From Rossellomorea marisflavi (GTDB lineage: Bacteria; Bacillota; Bacilli; Bacillales; Bacillaceae_B): 64,000 bases of DNA. How positions within the stretch are numbered: the first letter of the stretch is position 1; each line of letters begins with the position of its first letter. The notes under the pieces were generated by a model that was not told the DNA's origin, did no database searches, and was given only the letters and a program-made list of their open reading frames with translations. A program made the position numbers and the translations under genes. Positions 8,679 through 15,906 of the stretch are shown piece after piece. The stretch covers positions 259,501-323,500 of the forward strand of contig CP033051.1 in the NCBI GenBank assembly GCA_003667865.1, given 5' to 3'.

Positions 8679-9008
8679 TTATGCTGGTTGGTACCCGTAC
8701 TTTTCGAGCTCAGCGTAAATCGTTTTAAGCTTTGGATTTCCTTCTCCAACCACTTCTCCCTCAATGACAACAACAGGGTAGAACATGTCTTCTTCAAGGA
8801 CTCTTTCAGCAAATTCCTTAATGTCTGATTTCTCAGCAGGTGGATTATATATATCTACATACGTAATAGAAAAGTGTTGATTTGGATATTTACGAGATAC
8901 TGCTGCATCGATCCATTCACATGTATCCTTAGACGATGGTAAATTTACACAACTTGCACATATTTGTTCTGCACCATATACGAAAATTTCAATTGCCTTA
9001 TCACTCAT
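8679..9008 (-). CDS. yuzD: YuzD family protein (thioredoxin-like, DUF1462)
   Basis: A 109-aa protein whose N-terminus VYGAEQICASCVNLPSSKD and C-terminal EGNPKLKTIYAELEKYGY are characteristic of Bacillus YuzD. The CASC pair at about residues 17-20 sits where a thioredoxin active site would be, and the length fits a short thioredoxin-like fold. The function is not established. The start is ATG at 9008 after AAGGGGTG. It is divergent from yutI, as in B. subtilis. Confidence 0.88.
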   Translation of the reverse strand: MSDKAIEIFVYGAEQICASCVNLPSSKDTCEWIDAAVSRKYPNQHFSITYVDIYNPPAEKSDIKEFAERVLEEDMFYPVVVIEGEVVGEGNPKLKTIYAELEKYGYQPA

Positions 9009-9149
9009 TGTCTACACCCCTTCTTTCCTCTATTGTACATAATTTGCATCCAGTGGAAAACACAAAAACATCAATTTAGATTAGGATTCATTCGTGGATT
9101 TTTTTCGCTGAAGTCTTTATAATATAAATAAAGGAAAGGAGTAGATTTT

Positions 9150-9395
9150 ATGGCTGAACAAACAGAACAAACAATGGTTGATAAAGTTCAAGTAGTATTA
9201 GATAAATTACGCCCCTTTCTTCTTCGTGACGGAGGAGACTGTGAGCTTGTTGATGTAGAAGATGGTATTGTGAAATTACGCCTTTTAGGTGCTTGTGGTA
9301 GCTGCCCAAGCTCTACCATCACATTAAAAGCAGGAATTGAGCGTGCGTTACTTGAAGAAGTACCAGGTGTTGTAGAAGTAGAACAAGTTTTCTAA
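9150..9395 (+). CDS. yutI: NifU C-terminal-domain Fe-S scaffold YutI
   Basis: An 81-aa stand-alone Nfu domain. The signature GACGSCPSS (CxxC at about residues 50-53) binds a cluster at the interface of a dimer, and [11 protein letters not shown] is the conserved N-terminal stretch. It probably accepts clusters from the SUF machinery and hands them to targets such as LipA, which is also encoded in this window. Its start follows AAAGGAGT. B. subtilis YutI is longer (about 111 aa), so this is a compact version. Confidence 0.92.
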   Translation: MAEQTEQTMVDKVQVVLDKLRPFLLRDGGDCELVDVEDGIVKLRLLGACGSCPSSTITLKAGIERALLEEVPGVVEVEQVF

Positions 9396-9473
9396 TTCAC
9401 ACCTAACAGCTTGACCTACTGCTTCTCTCAAATAACCAGGGAGATTGCAAGGTAAAAAAATATACTATTTTTT

Positions 9474-9510
9474 CGATACAAGGTGCCTTGCATTTTGTAT
9501 CGTTTTTTAT
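9474..9510 (+). terminator. Terminator of yutI
   Basis: CGATACAA ... TTGTATCG with an extended imperfect inner stem, followed by six T. Confidence 0.88.
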
Positions 9511-9746
9511 ATTCATATTTAAAATTTGAAAACCTTCACTCTCTGTTACTTTTCTCATCCTATCCTCATATCGACAGCTCTATCTATTTTCTCAATTTTC
9601 CTCGTAATACTATTTAAAATGATAGTATCTCTCTCATAATGAGCATCCATCATGTAGTAATCAATATGGCATCATCAATATCATTTCTGTTTGCTTCCTC
9701 TACCCATTTTCTTGAAAGAATTTGATTGCTATGCAGATGATAATCA

Positions 9747-9775
9747 TTGACTCACAAAAAACTTCATGTTACGTT
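9747..9775 (+). promoter_or_regulatory. Candidate promoter of the tetR-smr operon
   Basis: -35 TTGACT (9747-9752), 17-nt spacer, weak -10 TACGTT (9770-9775). The rest of the 409-bp gap after yutI holds only the terminator and AT-rich DNA with no recognisable gene. Confidence 0.35.
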
Positions 9776-9782
9776 TAACTGA

Positions 9783-9792
9783 CGAACGTTCG
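9783..9792. promoter_or_regulatory. Candidate TetR-type operator
   Basis: The palindrome CGAACGTTCG lies just downstream of the candidate promoter and overlaps the ribosome binding site of the regulator gene, a common place for autoregulation by this family. Confidence 0.5.
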
Positions 9793-9804
9793 GAAGGGAT
9801 TGAT

Positions 9805-10389
9805 ATGATGACATCAAATGAAATTAAAGAAGTTTCTTTAAAGCATTTTGCACAGAATGGTTACGAAGGGACTTCAATGGGGCAAATAGCTGATGATGTG
9901 GGAATAAAAAAGCAATCCATTTATACTCATTTCAAAGGCAAGGATGAGCTTTTCCTTCAACTGATTACAGAGGCCAATGAAAAGGAATCAGAGTTCGTCT
10001 GTAATTTCATTATGGATAACAAAACAAGACCTATCCAGGATTTCTTATATGAATTTTTATTACAATGTAAAACTCGCTATGAAATTGAAAGCTCTACAAA
10101 GTTTTGGATACGCACCGCCTTCTTCCCGCCAAATCATCTCAATGACAAGATTATGAAGGATGTATATGGCTACTTGGATCAGGTTGAAGAATCGCTCCTA
10201 CCTATTTTCGAAAAAGCAAAAATAGATGGGAGTATTAGCTCTAACGTAAGAGTACACCAAGCAACCGCTGCATTTATGGGAGTATTGGATGGAATATATG
10301 TTGAAATGTTATATGGCGGTCCAGATCGAACGCAGAAAAGACTAGAGGCATCTTGGTATATGTATTGGCGTGGTCTAGGAACGAATTAA
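9805..10389 (+). CDS. TetR/AcrR family transcriptional regulator
   Basis: A 194-aa protein with an N-terminal helix-turn-helix (about residues 20-40, including YEGTSMGQIADDVGIKK and SIYTHFKGKDELF) and a helical ligand-binding C-terminal domain. It heads an operon with two SMR genes 16 nt downstream and so is likely their repressor, released by a toxic cation or drug; the ligand is unknown. The first good start is ATG at 9805 (or 9808) after GGAAGGGA. The arrangement resembles B. subtilis yvdTSR. Confidence 0.9.
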   Translation: MMTSNEIKEVSLKHFAQNGYEGTSMGQIADDVGIKKQSIYTHFKGKDELFLQLITEANEKESEFVCNFIMDNKTRPIQDFLYEFLLQCKTRYEIESSTKFWIRTAFFPPNHLNDKIMKDVYGYLDQVEESLLPIFEKAKIDGSISSNVRVHQATAAFMGVLDGIYVEMLYGGPDRTQKRLEASWYMYWRGLGTN

Positions 10390-10405
10390 GTTAGGTGGGA
10401 TCGCA

Positions 10406-10747
10406 ATGAATCGAAATTGGATATTTATCATTTTAGCTGGTTTTATTGAAGTGTTATGGGTCTTGGGGCTGAAACATTCATCAAGTATTTTTTCTTGGGC
10501 CGCAACCTTTTTTCTTATCTATTTATCCTTTGTAATGGTCATCAAGGCTACAAAAGTGATACCTGTTGCAACTGCCTATGCAGTCTTTACGGGCATGGGC
10601 ACAGCTGGCACAGTACTAGTTGATATGCTTGTTTTTGGAGAGCCTTTTAGTTATATAAAATTAGCATTCATTCTTTTACTCTTAATGGGTGTTCTAGGGT
10701 TAAAGTTAGTATCTAGTGAATCAAACAAGGAAGAAGGTGTGCGATAA
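10406..10747 (+). CDS. Small multidrug resistance (SMR) transporter subunit
   Basis: A 113-aa four-helix membrane protein. The essential glutamate of TM1 is present (AGFIEVLWVLGLK, about residue 15) and the TAYAVFTGMGTAGT motif marks TM3. A charged tail (SNKEEG) follows TM4. It probably pairs with the next gene product as a heterodimeric proton-coupled exporter of cationic compounds, as in YvdSR and YkkCD; the pairing is inferred from gene order. Confidence 0.9.
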   Translation: MNRNWIFIILAGFIEVLWVLGLKHSSSIFSWAATFFLIYLSFVMVIKATKVIPVATAYAVFTGMGTAGTVLVDMLVFGEPFSYIKLAFILLLLMGVLGLKLVSSESNKEEGVR

Positions 10748-11062
10748 TTGGGGTGGATTTTTCTTATATTGGCTGGGTTATTAGAAGTAGCTGGCGTAAT
10801 TGGAATGAACCTCGTAAATAAATACGGTAATTTTCAATCATATGCCTTTTTAATAATTGGGTTCCTTTTAAGCTTTGGTTTTTTGAGTTTAGCTATGCAA
10901 AGCCTCCCTATGGGAATGTCTTATGCAATTTGGACCGGAATCGGTACGGTAGGTGGAACCATTGTTGGAATGTTGTTTTACAATGAGCCGAAAGAGTGGA
11001 AGCGAATTACATTTATCAGCATGATTTTGGTAGCAGTAGTCGGATTAAAATTAACAACATAA
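10748..11062 (+). CDS. Small multidrug resistance (SMR) transporter subunit, partner
   Basis: A 104-aa four-helix SMR protein with the TM1 glutamate (AGLLEVAGVIG) and SYAIWTGIGTVGGT in TM3. The start is TTG at 10748, immediately after the stop of the first subunit, with AAGGTG 8 nt upstream, so the pair is probably translationally coupled. Its natural terminator appears to have been split by the 11148-13605 insertion. Confidence 0.9.
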   Translation: MGWIFLILAGLLEVAGVIGMNLVNKYGNFQSYAFLIIGFLLSFGFLSLAMQSLPMGMSYAIWTGIGTVGGTIVGMLFYNEPKEWKRITFISMILVAVVGLKLTT

Positions 11063-11123
11063 CGTCAAAATAATGCTTTCCTTATCTAGTTTCATGCAAT
11101 TATTGAACATTAAACATCACGAG

Positions 11124-11137
11124 AAAAAACTAGTCTA
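11124..11137. terminator. Left arm of an interrupted bidirectional terminator
   Basis: AAAAAACTAGTCTA is perfectly complementary to 13616-13629 (TAGACTAGTTTTTT). Without the intervening segment, the two arms plus one copy of the 10-nt CTCAAAGGRA would form a terminator between the convergent SMR and dehydrogenase genes. Confidence 0.75.
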
Positions 11138-11147
11138 CTCAAAGGGA
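11138..11147. repeat. Target-site duplication, left copy
   Basis: CTCAAAGGGA matches CTCAAAGGAA at 13606-13615 in direct orientation (9 of 10). It lies exactly between the terminator arm and the terminal inverted repeat. Confidence 0.75.
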
Positions 11148-11179
11148 TAACCCGTTCGGTTGAGAGGAAGAAAATACAA

Positions 11180-11224
11180 AAAAGGAGGTCAAATTAGCAT
11201 GCTAATTTAGACCTCCTTTTTTTT
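11180..11224. terminator. Long bidirectional hairpin inside the left end of the element
   Basis: AAAAAGGAGGTC and GACCTCCTTTTT flank a second dyad AAATTAGCATGCTAATTT. It would stop read-through from the SMR operon into the element. Confidence 0.85.
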
Positions 11225-11283
11225 CTTGTTATAACAGATTTGAGACTCCGTAATTCTTGTTTTAGTGTGCATATTAGCATAGC

Positions 11284-11359
11284 TTTTAACACCTACTTTA
11301 ACAGCCATGAATAAACTTATTCATGGCTGTTAAAACAGTTGCTAATCGGGGTGTTAAAA
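11284..11359. repeat. Nested inverted repeats upstream of the 58-aa ORF
   Basis: Inner arms TTTAACAGCCATGAATAA (11297-11314) and its exact complement (11317-11334) are separated by 2 nt. Outer arms TTTTAACACC (11284-11293) and GGTGTTAAAA (11350-11359) are also exact. The outer right arm overlaps the GGGGTG ribosome binding site of the ORF starting at 11363. Confidence 0.85.
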
Positions 11360-11362
11360 TTT

Positions 11363-11539
11363 ATGATTACTGTTTATACTGGTTCACAACAAGGATACAA
11401 AGAAGCATATATATTAATGAAATTTATTAAACCTAGAAATATCAATGCTGAAAATGTTGATTGGCTCATTTCAGAACGGGCAAGAGCCGTAGTCTCTTAT
11501 TATGCTGAATACTCTTTATGTACATGTAGTCATAGATAA
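11363..11539 (+). CDS. Hypothetical 58-aa protein inside the mobile element
   Basis: I do not recognise it. It starts at ATG 11363, 9 nt after GGGGTG, and ends just before the structured RNA candidate. The sequence ENVDWLISERARAVVSYY looks helical; there is no membrane segment. It may be a genuine small protein, a leader or a gene remnant. The ribosome binding site is buried in the nested dyad, which would make translation conditional. Confidence 0.4.
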   Translation: MITVYTGSQQGYKEAYILMKFIKPRNINAENVDWLISERARAVVSYYAEYSLCTCSHR

Positions 11540-11546
11540 GTGGTTA

Positions 11547-11653
11547 AGGACTTGACTTGGAGCCTCTGTGGGAATGATTAGTCTTGAAAGGCTGAAGCCG
11601 TTGTTTCATCAGGCATACGAGCCTAGCATACCCACCCCTCCAAGTAAAGTCCT
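11547..11653 (+). ncRNA. Candidate structured RNA with a 20-bp closing helix
   Basis: AGGACTT pairs with AAGTCCT (11547-11553/11647-11653), ACTTGGAG with CTCCAAGT (11555-11562/11638-11645) and GTGGG with CCCAC (11568-11572/11631-11635). Inside are two small hairpins, AGTCT-TGAA-AGGCT (11579-11592) and GCC...GGC (11597-11614). A multibranched fold of this size resembles a riboswitch or a transposon-associated guide RNA. There is no T-run, so it is not a terminator. The class is not recognised and orientation is undetermined; plus is assumed from the adjacent ORF. Confidence 0.5.
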
Positions 11654-11684
11654 ATCGTTGCATACGTTGAGAACTATAAATACT

Positions 11685-11839
11685 TACTGTAGATAATGCT
11701 TCCACAAAGATAGAAAACTGGCATTTTTACTATCTTTACTTACGTTGAATACGGTGGATTTCCATACTGTAGATAAGCACTCCGTTACTTTAAAAAAAGG
11801 TGCTACAGATCGACGCCTCATTAATGGTACTGTAGATAA
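11685..11839. repeat. Three copies of TACTGTAGATAA
   Basis: Identical 12-mers lie at 11685, 11765 and 11828, all in the same orientation, between the structured RNA and the terminator at 11873. A short plus-strand frame reads TVDK around the last two, so this may be a decayed coding fragment with repeats, but no start or family is recognisable. Confidence 0.6.
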
Positions 11840-11872
11840 GGTTGCATTAGTTAAACAAGACAATATAAAAAA

Positions 11873-11906
11873 CAAACGCTTGGACAGTAAAAAGTCCAAG
11901 CGTTTT
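11873..11906. terminator. Terminator downstream of the anti-sigma gene (CGCTTGG family)
   Basis: AACGCTTGGAC, loop, GTCCAAGCGTTTTT with A/T runs on both sides, so it works in both directions. The stem core is shared with terminators at 5299 and 61011. Confidence 0.88.
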
Positions 11907-12035
11907 TGGTAGCTATTTATACTGTTATTTTTAGGGTTAATTATAGTCATTTTTAGTGTGATATTTACACTGTTTTTTCTGATTTTCTCCACAGTATCGG
12001 AACTACTTACTTGTAGAGGGGACTCTTTTTAATAA

Positions 12036-12791
12036 TCATTCAATCATTTGATTAGCAAGGTCAATTAATATTTTACGCGTAATATATCTATTTTCAGCAT
12101 CATGAAAGTAGATATTAATATAAACCTCTTCATTATTTTCAAAACGAATTTCCCCTCCATCTTCGACCATTTCCAATTTTCCTGTTAAGTCCTTTTTTAA
12201 TTCTACTTCTTCCTGATTATTATCTCCAAAAAACTCTTGTTCAAAGTCAACAGCTTGAATAAGGATGAATGAGCCACTATTGTCAATTGCTCTAAAATCC
12301 ACTGAGATATCCTTTCCATCCGTATTTGATTCAAAATGCCAATCATTGATTCCCTCCACAGTAAATTTCGCCTCAAAAGGAATAGTTTCAGGTAATGTCA
12401 ACTTAAAGGGTAAAGATTTAAGAGCATCTTCTACCGTATCTGCATGATAAGTTTTCGGTTGTATACTTTCAAACTTTTCTCTTTGCTCTTCAGACATATC
12501 TTCTAGCCCGTGGCTTTTATCTTCTTCTAAAAGTGAAATATCTAATTTGTCAGGCTGCCTATCTCCCGAAAATGAAAGTAATCCAGTTTGGCTTCCTACA
12601 ATACCAAACATCAGAAGAAACGCTGCACCTCCGAGGCTCCAACCTAAAACTTCAGGTAACCATTTTTTCTTGGTTCTAACACTTTGATTGTTCTCTAACT
12701 TAGTGATTAATTCTCTTTCCTCTTCTTTAGAAAACACTCGTTCTTCTCCAATATGGTTATGAATAGCTTTATGAATTTGATTATTCTTCAT
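12036..12791 (-). CDS. Anti-sigma factor, single-pass membrane protein
   Basis: A 251-aa protein with a cytoplasmic N-terminal helix-rich region (residues 1-45), one membrane segment (about 50-72) and a large extracytoplasmic acidic domain. This is the layout of ECF anti-sigma factors that hold their sigma at the membrane until an envelope signal is sensed. The start is ATG at 12791 after GGAGGCG inside the 3' end of the sigma gene (11-nt overlap), giving translational coupling. I see no recognisable zinc HxxxCxxC motif. The signal is unknown. Confidence 0.75.
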   Translation of the reverse strand: MKNNQIHKAIHNHIGEERVFSKEEERELITKLENNQSVRTKKKWLPEVLGWSLGGAAFLLMFGIVGSQTGLLSFSGDRQPDKLDISLLEEDKSHGLEDMSEEQREKFESIQPKTYHADTVEDALKSLPFKLTLPETIPFEAKFTVEGINDWHFESNTDGKDISVDFRAIDNSGSFILIQAVDFEQEFFGDNNQEEVELKKDLTGKLEMVEDGGEIRFENNEEVYINIYFHDAENRYITRKILIDLANQMIE

Positions 12792-13314
12792 TAAATTCGC
12801 CTCCAAGCTTTTGGTTCAAAAGTTCACGGGCTCTGGATAATCTGGTTCTAATCGTAGAAGAATTAATTCCAAGGACTTCTGAAATTTCTTCAGTTTTTAA
12901 TTCTTGATAGTAAAAGAGAATGATAACTTCTCTATATTTTATAGGTAGGGAAAAAACTGCTTCGCTCAGTACCGTTTTCTGCTGTTGTTTTAGCAGATGG
13001 TGTTCGGGACTTTCAGAATTGACTTTTGTTGAAATTGAATTAGTGAATAATATTTTTTTATAGTGCCAGCTTCGCAAGTAATCCTTCGCTTTATTAGAGG
13101 CAATGGAAAGAATCCAAGCTTTTACGGATGCTTCCTTTTGTAATGTGTCTATTTTTTGGAAGACAATGATGAATACCTCCTGTACCAAATCCTCAGCGGC
13201 ACTCCAGTTTTTTACGTATGCATAAATGAGCCTCTTAACATCTTCTCCATATCGGGTGACCAAGTATCTGATTGAATGCCCTCCTTGAATACCCTGTTCG
13301 TCACTGTTTGTCAT
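12781..13314 (-). CDS. ECF-type RNA polymerase sigma factor
   Basis: A 177-aa sigma-70 family protein with only regions 2 and 4. Region 2 spans about residues 20-88 (AAEDLVQEVFIIVFQKID, then KAWILSIASNKAKDYLR). Region 4 spans about 115-168 (LPIKYREVIILFYYQELKTEEISEVLGIN then RARELL). The start is ATG at 13314, just inside the right end of the element and transcribed towards its left end. It overlaps its anti-sigma gene. It probably activates its own promoter and an unknown regulon. It is similar in style to SigV/SigX/SigW, but I cannot assign an orthologue. Confidence 0.9.
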   Translation of the reverse strand: MTNSDEQGIQGGHSIRYLVTRYGEDVKRLIYAYVKNWSAAEDLVQEVFIIVFQKIDTLQKEASVKAWILSIASNKAKDYLRSWHYKKILFTNSISTKVNSESPEHHLLKQQQKTVLSEAVFSLPIKYREVIILFYYQELKTEEISEVLGINSSTIRTRLSRARELLNQKLGGEFNEE

Positions 13315-13346
13315 AACACACCACCATGAATTTATTCTTTACTTAA

Positions 13347-13375
13347 CAGACGTTTGACGTTCGTGAAAAGTCCCA
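13347..13375 (-). promoter_or_regulatory. Candidate ECF-type autoregulated promoter
   Basis: On the minus strand TGGGAC (13375-13370), 17 nt, then CGTCTG (13352-13347). This resembles the AAC / CGTC motifs of Bacillus ECF promoters but has GAC instead of AAC, so it is tentative. It is about 32 nt upstream of the sigma start. Confidence 0.3.
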
Positions 13376-13488
13376 ATAATCTATTAAATATTTTGTTGAA
13401 TTCTTTAAACGATACTATCACAAGATATTTCTTCCGGACGAATCCTGGTGAACATATCAGATTTGATGATTTGAGATTACAATAAAAA

Positions 13489-13532
13489 ATAGCTGACCCA
13501 ATATTTCACTTATGGGTCAGCTGTTTTTCCTG
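13489..13532. terminator. Terminator inside the right end of the element (GCTGACC family)
   Basis: AGCTGACCCA ... TGGGTCAGCT with A-run and T-run on either side. It insulates the sigma gene region from outside transcription. Confidence 0.85.
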
Positions 13533-13605
13533 TTATTTAATTTGTTAAAAAGGGTGTGTTTTTATTTGCTAATTATATTTTTCTCCCTCTAAACCGAACG
13601 GGTTA

Positions 13606-13615
13606 CTCAAAGGAA
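13606..13615. repeat. Target-site duplication, right copy
   Basis: CTCAAAGGAA, the direct repeat of 11138-11147; in the uninterrupted site it would be the loop of the terminator hairpin. Confidence 0.75.
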
Positions 13616-13629
13616 TAGACTAGTTTTTT
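13616..13629. terminator. Right arm of the interrupted bidirectional terminator
   Basis: TAGACTAGTTTTTT, the exact reverse complement of 11124-11137, placed directly after the stop of the convergent dehydrogenase gene. Confidence 0.75.
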
Positions 13630-13635
13630 GTTATT

Positions 13636-14619
13636 CTATATATTTTGGAAGGCATCCTTATTCACTAACGTCTTAGGAGCTTTTCCTTCTAACACTGCTT
13701 TTATATTGTCGATACAAAGCTTCATCATAATCTTTCTTGTTTCAACAGATGAGCTACCAATGTGAGGTAGTGCCACTACGTTCGATAATGATAGTAATGG
13801 ATGCGTTTCATCTATCGGTTCTTTTTCGAAAACGTCAAGTCCTGCAGCTGCAATATCTCCTGAAACTAACGCTTCGTATAGAGCTTGTTCATTTACAATT
13901 GGTCCTCTACCTACATTAATGAAGATCGCACTGTTTTTCATTTTTTCGAATTGCTCTTTTTGAAACATTCCCTTTGTCTCAGGAGTTAGTGGTGCTAAAC
14001 AAACGATAAAATCAGATTGAGCAATCAGATCATCAAAGGATTTATAGGTTGCTCCTAACTCTTTTTCAACCTCAGGCTTTCTAGAACGGTTATGATAAAG
14101 AATATCCATATTAAAGCCTTTTGCTCTTCTCGCTACTGCACTACCGATGCTACCCATCCCGACAATTCCAATGGTCTTATGATGAATATCTGCACCTGCT
14201 AGTAGCAATGGTGACCAGCTTTTCCATTTCCCTTCTCGCACATATTGATCCGCTTCTACGATTCTTCTCGCAGTGGCCAGCATGAGTGAAAAGGTTAAAT
14301 CAGCAGTTGTTTCGGTTAAGACATCTGGCGTATTACATACAGCGATTCCTCTATTTGTTGCTTCTTTTATATCAATATTATCGAATCCAACGGCTAGATT
14401 TGCAACAACCTTTAATGAGTCTGCGCTTTCCATTAGCTCTTCATTAATTGGATCTGAAAGCATTGATAGTAGTGCGGAAGCTGTACGTGCTTTTTCTTTC
14501 AGTACCTCACTTGATACAGGAATGTCTTCATGCTCCCACATGTCAACATCATACTTTTCTCTTAATGCAACAAGTACATCCTCTGGAAGTTTTCTTGTGA
14601 TATATACTGATGGTTTCAT
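13636..14619 (-). CDS. yvcT: D-2-hydroxyacid dehydrogenase (glyoxylate/hydroxypyruvate or 2-ketogluconate reductase type)
   Basis: A 327-aa NAD(P)-dependent D-isomer-specific dehydrogenase. The Rossmann motif is GIVGMGSIGSAVARR (about residues 150-164). Catalytic residues are the Arg of NVGRGPIVNE, the Glu of DVFEKEP and the His of LPHIGSS. The closest named relative I recognise is B. subtilis YvcT (gluconate 2-dehydrogenase/glyoxylate reductase), but substrate preference cannot be read reliably. It is a single gene whose terminator is split by the adjacent element. Confidence 0.82.
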   Translation of the reverse strand: MKPSVYITRKLPEDVLVALREKYDVDMWEHEDIPVSSEVLKEKARTASALLSMLSDPINEELMESADSLKVVANLAVGFDNIDIKEATNRGIAVCNTPDVLTETTADLTFSLMLATARRIVEADQYVREGKWKSWSPLLLAGADIHHKTIGIVGMGSIGSAVARRAKGFNMDILYHNRSRKPEVEKELGATYKSFDDLIAQSDFIVCLAPLTPETKGMFQKEQFEKMKNSAIFINVGRGPIVNEQALYEALVSGDIAAAGLDVFEKEPIDETHPLLSLSNVVALPHIGSSSVETRKIMMKLCIDNIKAVLEGKAPKTLVNKDAFQNI

Positions 14620-14699
14620 GTTTATCCCGCCTTAGAAATTTGATCCTACATATTTTACCATAGTCGGGATGAAAGTATCATGAAGCAAGCTTACCTTAG

Positions 14700-15701
14700 T
14701 TAGGATAGCCAATTAATTTTCGGAATGGACAATCGATTGATCGGAACCTCACATAGTTGATAAAAGTCCGTTAGGAAACGCTCATGATAATGGGTCGTTT
14801 GAAGGATCCTTTGTAGCTTTTCTGACAGGACATGTTTTTGCTGTTCTGATGTTGTTATATAGTAATCCTCGATACATTGAAAATAATGCAATGGAAATAC
14901 TAGTCTAGAGTACAGTAACCGCCAAGAAAATGAGGATAAGGGAGTAACACTCTGATATTCTCTAACAAACTGCTTTAAATCATGATGAAAGGTTTGTGTT
15001 CGTTTATCGTATAAGTCACGAACCCACTCCGCCACGTCTCTACTACCGTGGTCAAAGACCCATTGAAACGGGTTATGCATCCATACATTCTTTCCCCACG
15101 TATTAGAATGAAAGCGTTCATGACACACCGTTCCTGCATCATGTTCCCGTGGCTCATCATCAAGCTCCGTATCCACTAGATATTGAATGGCATTCTCTGA
15201 AAGTCCCATGTAATAGGGAAAGCTTTCTACAAACAGCCGTTCAAACTCGTCAGAGGGATGTTGTGTGACAACATTTCGATAAACACTCTCTAATTGATTC
15301 ACACGTTGTTCCCATAACTGTTTCCATTGTCCAATACGGTTAATTTTCTCGATACGCTGTTGAACGGTTCTACCTGATACATGAAACCTTGCTAGTTTCC
15401 TTCCAAGCTTTTGTGGAGATACTTTAAGCATTTGATTGTGAAGAACCACATAATCCTGTTCTTCCTCCGTAACAAGATATTTTCCGTCCTCTGTTGGCAC
15501 AAAAGAAGACACATACCGATCCCCTGATGTGCGCAGATGCTCTGAAAGCATATATAGTTCTTGTAATATCTGTTCTTCCATATTCGTAACCTTATGAATG
15601 GTATAAATTGAGTTCCCTGCAACAAAACTATTTAATGAGCCCTCATTATGTGCTCGTTCTACTTGAATTCCATAATACTTTGAAAGGATTTCTTGTGACA
15701 T
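14700..15701 (-). CDS. yutH: Spore coat-associated protein YutH (CotS/kinase-fold family)
   Basis: A 333-aa protein matching B. subtilis YutH. The fold is that of aminoglycoside-phosphotransferase-like kinases, as in CotS. The usual kinase catalytic HGDxxxxN is replaced by CHERFHSNTW near residue 193, so enzyme activity is doubtful. Expected to be made in the mother cell and localised to the spore coat. It is divergent from yutG. Confidence 0.82.
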   Translation of the reverse strand: MSQEILSKYYGIQVERAHNEGSLNSFVAGNSIYTIHKVTNMEEQILQELYMLSEHLRTSGDRYVSSFVPTEDGKYLVTEEEQDYVVLHNQMLKVSPQKLGRKLARFHVSGRTVQQRIEKINRIGQWKQLWEQRVNQLESVYRNVVTQHPSDEFERLFVESFPYYMGLSENAIQYLVDTELDDEPREHDAGTVCHERFHSNTWGKNVWMHNPFQWVFDHGSRDVAEWVRDLYDKRTQTFHHDLKQFVREYQSVTPLSSFSWRLLYSRLVFPLHYFQCIEDYYITTSEQQKHVLSEKLQRILQTTHYHERFLTDFYQLCEVPINRLSIPKINWLS

Positions 15702-15906
15702 TGTTCACCTCTCCCCTCTTTCTTCCTAACGATACAGGATCTATTCCATATATATGTTACAATTAGCGCGATTCATGAATATGTTTGGAAATTCAGGGTA
15801 AAAAAGAGGATAAGAACTCTTTACGTCTAATTTTTATAAAAGTACATAAACCTTTTATTATAGGGGTTTTGGATTCGAAACGACTATAGAAAGAATAGGT
15901 GATAAA

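Larger units (their letters stand above)
11148..13605. mobile_element. 2458-bp putative non-autonomous element carrying an ECF sigma/anti-sigma pair
   Basis: The ends are inverted repeats of about 27 bp (25 identical), beginning TAACCCGTTCGGTT at 11148 and, on the minus strand, at 13605. Both are flanked by the 10-bp direct repeat CTCAAAGGRA and then by the two halves of a terminator stem. No transposase or recombinase is inside. Contents in order: a bidirectional terminator, nested dyads, a 58-aa ORF, a structured RNA candidate, three ACTGTAGATAA repeats, a terminator, the anti-sigma and sigma genes, and a terminator. The family of the mobilising enzyme is unknown. Confidence 0.7.

Noticed and set aside
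11684-11992. Minus-strand ORF of 102 codons downstream of the anti-sigma gene
   Set aside because: It spans the terminator hairpin at 11873 and the TACTGTAGATAA repeats, has no ribosome binding site and has a biased low-complexity composition.
11124-13629. Invertible (phase-variable) segment flanked by inverted recombination sites
   Set aside because: The outer arms are inverted, but the 10-bp core between arm and end is in direct orientation. That is expected for target duplication within a hairpin loop and not for an inversion crossover. No recombinase is nearby.
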